In this document: piece by piece, positions 39,583 to 41,446 of the stretch
Layout: the number at the start of each line of letters is the position of its first letter
Numbering within the stretch: position 1 is the stretch's first letter
Origin: an uncultured Granulicatella sp.
GTDB taxonomy: Bacteria; Bacillota; Bacilli; Lactobacillales; Aerococcaceae
DNA length: 41,446 nt
Assembly: GCA_934193545.1 (NCBI GenBank)
Contig: CAKPVL010000010.1
Span: 1-41,446 of the forward strand
Reading direction: 5' to 3'
Program-made: the position numbers and the translations under genes
Notes under the pieces: generated by a model
The model's database searches: none
Told to the model about the DNA's origin: nothing
Seen by the model: only the letters and a program-made list of their open reading frames with translations

Positions 39583-40281
39583 TTATCTTTTCATTCCTAG
39601 TGCAAAAAGTAAAATTGCGATAACAAAATACGCAACGATTCCTGCAATGCGTGAAGCAGGTTTTGTCAGGCGGTCCCCTCTAAAGCTAATCGCCATCATC
39701 ACTAAGTATCCACCAACGAGTCCGCCTAAGTGTCCATAGTTATCGACGGCTGAATTAATAAATCCAAGGACGATGTTGATAATGATAAGTCCTGCGTATT
39801 GCACACCCATTTGTCTAAAAGAACGAATGTAGCCGTGTTTTCTTGATAAATAAACAACAGCTCCCATGAGTCCAAAAAGCGCCGTACTTGCCCCAGCTGA
39901 AATACTTGAAGAAAAGGCAAAACTTGCAAGGTTCCCCATAATTCCTGATAACAGATAAACTGCAAGGAATCTCCAGTGCCCAATTTCGTATTCCATTTGA
40001 CGGCCAACCATATATAAGAACAAGCTGTTAAATAAAATATGTTCCAATCCAATATGTAAGAAAATTGGTGTTAGGAAGCGATAATATTCATGTTGGTGAA
40101 TGATGTACGGGTTAAATTTCGCCCCAAAATTAACAAGCACTTGTCCGTTCGTGCTACCACCAGCTAATGTCATTACGATAAACAGCGCTGCTTGAATCGC
40201 TAAAAATAAATAAGTAAAGCTGAAGCTCTCATTAAAGTTGCGCTTCATGCGTTCTAGTTTCCACGGATTGATTTTAAACAT
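39583..40281 (-). CDS. gluP: rhomboid family intramembrane serine protease
   Basis: Cleaves membrane proteins within the bilayer. I chose the ATG at 40281 (232 residues) with AAGGAG 9 bases upstream; the longer frame overlaps the preceding gene and adds no recognisable sequence. Six to seven hydrophobic helices are seen. The HIGLEHILFNSLFLYMVGRQMEYEIG segment (L1/TM2; key residues His, Asn) precedes the catalytic Ser in AGASTALFGLMGA, and the catalytic His is in GHLGGLVGG. The motif is GAST rather than GASG. The large cytosolic N-terminal domain of B. subtilis GluP (about 500 residues) is absent. It overlaps the end of the upstream gene by 8 bases. Confidence 0.92.
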   Translation of the reverse strand: MFKINPWKLERMKRNFNESFSFTYLFLAIQAALFIVMTLAGGSTNGQVLVNFGAKFNPYIIHQHEYYRFLTPIFLHIGLEHILFNSLFLYMVGRQMEYEIGHWRFLAVYLLSGIMGNLASFAFSSSISAGASTALFGLMGAVVYLSRKHGYIRSFRQMGVQYAGLIIINIVLGFINSAVDNYGHLGGLVGGYLVMMAISFRGDRLTKPASRIAGIVAYFVIAILLFALGMKR

Positions 40282-41401
40282 CTCGAACAACTCCTTCACT
40301 TGTAATAATCGTTGGAATATGAATATCCGTTTCAAATACCGGCCAGTCGACAACAGGCGTTACCTGAGTCGTATAGGCTAGTGAAAGGATTCGATAATCG
40401 TCTACCTTTTGTAAGGTTCTATCATAATATCCTCCACCAAAGCCGATACGGTCCCCTTTCGTACTATACAGTAGTCCAGGAACAATAATTAAATCCAGGT
40501 CTTTAGCTTCAAATAGCGGATGCGTACTATCGATGACTGGTTCTAGTACTCCATAAGAAGTACGTTTAAAGGTTGTTTGTTCATTCCATTCGACAAATAC
40601 CAATGTCTTATCTGGCATCGTCACAGGAACGAATACTGTTTTACCAGCGCTTCTAGCCTCTTGAACGATTAAATCTAATTGGAATTCCATTCGCATCGGC
40701 ATTGTTAAGGCAACAGTTTTGGCTTCGATCCACTGAGGCATTCCTTTTAACCATTCGACTATTCGTTTTTCTTCCGAGCGGCGTTTCCCTGGCGTCATCG
40801 CCTCTAGTTCTCTCTTTTGCTGAGCGCGTTTTAAGTTCTTCACGTCTTTTTGATACGTCTCGAAGAGTTCAGTGAATAACTTCAAGAATTCGAGTTCGAC
40901 TGCTCTCATGCTTCTTTCTTCGAGAATTGGACTGCTCAGCAATGGCGCTTTTTCCATTATCGGTTCATCCGTTAAGATGATTGGCAATTCATTAGAGAGC
41001 ATCTCATGATCAATTGCCCACACTTTCGCCCATTCTTTTTCTTCTAAATGTTGCAAGAAGAATTTCTCTTTAATCACTTCGAATAAGTTATTTTCCATGA
41101 TTTCGTATTCTGGCAACTGATTTTTCACAGGACGAATTAAGTCCGCGATATAGGCTTCTGTTGCATCATGCAGTAAACATGCAAGCACTGTTCCTGTTTG
41201 GTATCCTCTAGCAATCGCTTCTTGTGCACAATTAATGCTATGTAAACCTACTGAATAAAAGAAACGAAGATGACCGTTTCCTCGGCACATCATACTTAAG
41301 GCGTGCGCAATATCCTCAATGGCAACATTGTCTGGCACCATTTCAAGCGGATTAAACACGCGGCCGGTATATGTATTCATAAATAATTTTTTGTCTTCCA
41401 T
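40274..41401 (-). CDS. fusion of HD-domain phosphohydrolase and 5-formyltetrahydrofolate cyclo-ligase
   Basis: 375 residues from the ATG at 41401 (GGAGG 5 bases upstream; a GTG 4 codons earlier abuts the site). Residues 1-185 are an HD hydrolase like YfbR/phage dNMP phosphatases: GLHSINCA (His54), the LLHDATEAYIADLIRPVK motif (His78-Asp79) and DHEMLSNELP (131-140). Residues about 188-375 are a complete 5-FCL, which converts 5-formyl-THF to methenyl-THF: a Lys/Arg-rich N-terminus (KNLKRAQQKREL), PQWIEAKTVAL, and the ATP/folate loop DRIGFGGGYYDR (317-328). No stop codon or frameshift is visible at the junction. In Bacillus the cyclo-ligase yqgN precedes gluP, so the context supports the FCL half. 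The promoter lies mostly outside the window. Confidence 0.9.
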   Translation of the reverse strand: MEDKKLFMNTYTGRVFNPLEMVPDNVAIEDIAHALSMMCRGNGHLRFFYSVGLHSINCAQEAIARGYQTGTVLACLLHDATEAYIADLIRPVKNQLPEYEIMENNLFEVIKEKFFLQHLEEKEWAKVWAIDHEMLSNELPIILTDEPIMEKAPLLSSPILEERSMRAVELEFLKLFTELFETYQKDVKNLKRAQQKRELEAMTPGKRRSEEKRIVEWLKGMPQWIEAKTVALTMPMRMEFQLDLIVQEARSAGKTVFVPVTMPDKTLVFVEWNEQTTFKRTSYGVLEPVIDSTHPLFEAKDLDLIIVPGLLYSTKGDRIGFGGGYYDRTLQKVDDYRILSLAYTTQVTPVVDWPVFETDIHIPTIITSEGVVRDV

Positions 41402-41446
41402 ATGTTCCTCCACGGTTGATGTCAGTTTATTTTATCATTGAATTCA

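Noticed and set aside
1..41446. Mobile elements, CRISPR arrays, tRNA or rRNA genes
   Set aside because: No transposase or integrase motif, no regularly spaced repeat array and no tRNA cloverleaf was recognised; hairpins found are terminators, riboswitch parts or the isolated palindromes listed.

Overview
The window looks like chromosomal DNA of a low-G+C Firmicute of the order Lactobacillales. The evidence is the gene order ireB-ruvX-yrzB downstream of alaS, the order rodZ-pgsA-cinA-recA, a comG competence operon, PepV, EzrA, a T-box before alaS and CcpA-type cre sites. A Carnobacteriaceae-like coccus such as Granulicatella would fit, but that is inference; there is no rRNA to place it. Almost all genes lie on the minus strand. 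Only four lie on the plus strand: a degenerate M32 peptidase-like gene, a lipoprotein, and the yesM/yesN two-component pair. I saw no tRNA, rRNA, CRISPR, phage or transposase gene.

Region 1 (1-14.3 kb) is core housekeeping: greA, mltG-udk, the alaS neighbourhood with an Ala T-box, ezrA, pepV, a lipid II flippase-like gene with an RsuA-type pseudouridine synthase, and SOS-controlled recA. A 32-codon remnant of a ccdA gene lies between ezrA and alaS. Region 2 (14.2-21.7 kb) holds cinA, rodZ-pgsA, the seven-gene comG pseudopilus operon and a VanZ-like gene; recA, cinA and comG together give a DNA uptake and recombination theme. Region 3 (21.7-28.3 kb) is accessory. It has an M32 carboxypeptidase-like protein whose metal-site motifs are destroyed, two perfect palindromes, an acetyltransferase with Ohr, and the Mg2+ transporter MgtA. 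The mgtA leader combines an M-box riboswitch, an intrinsic terminator and a 27-codon ORF whose ribosome binding site lies in a 10-bp inverted repeat. Region 4 (28.3-38.1 kb) is a carbohydrate uptake locus. A YesMN two-component system sits divergent to an LplB-LplC-LplA type ABC importer, a YesL-family membrane protein and a GH31 glycosidase; the divergent promoter region has three direct repeats and a cre-like site. Region 5 (38.1-41.4 kb) has a membrane rhodanese without its catalytic Cys, ROK glucokinase, a rhomboid protease, and a fused HD-phosphohydrolase / 5-formyltetrahydrofolate cyclo-ligase.

The strongest candidates for something undescribed are the post-riboswitch leader peptide of mgtA, the M32 pseudo-peptidase with its own cre-bearing promoter, and the HD-FCL fusion. 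All calls come from reading motifs by eye; no database search was run.
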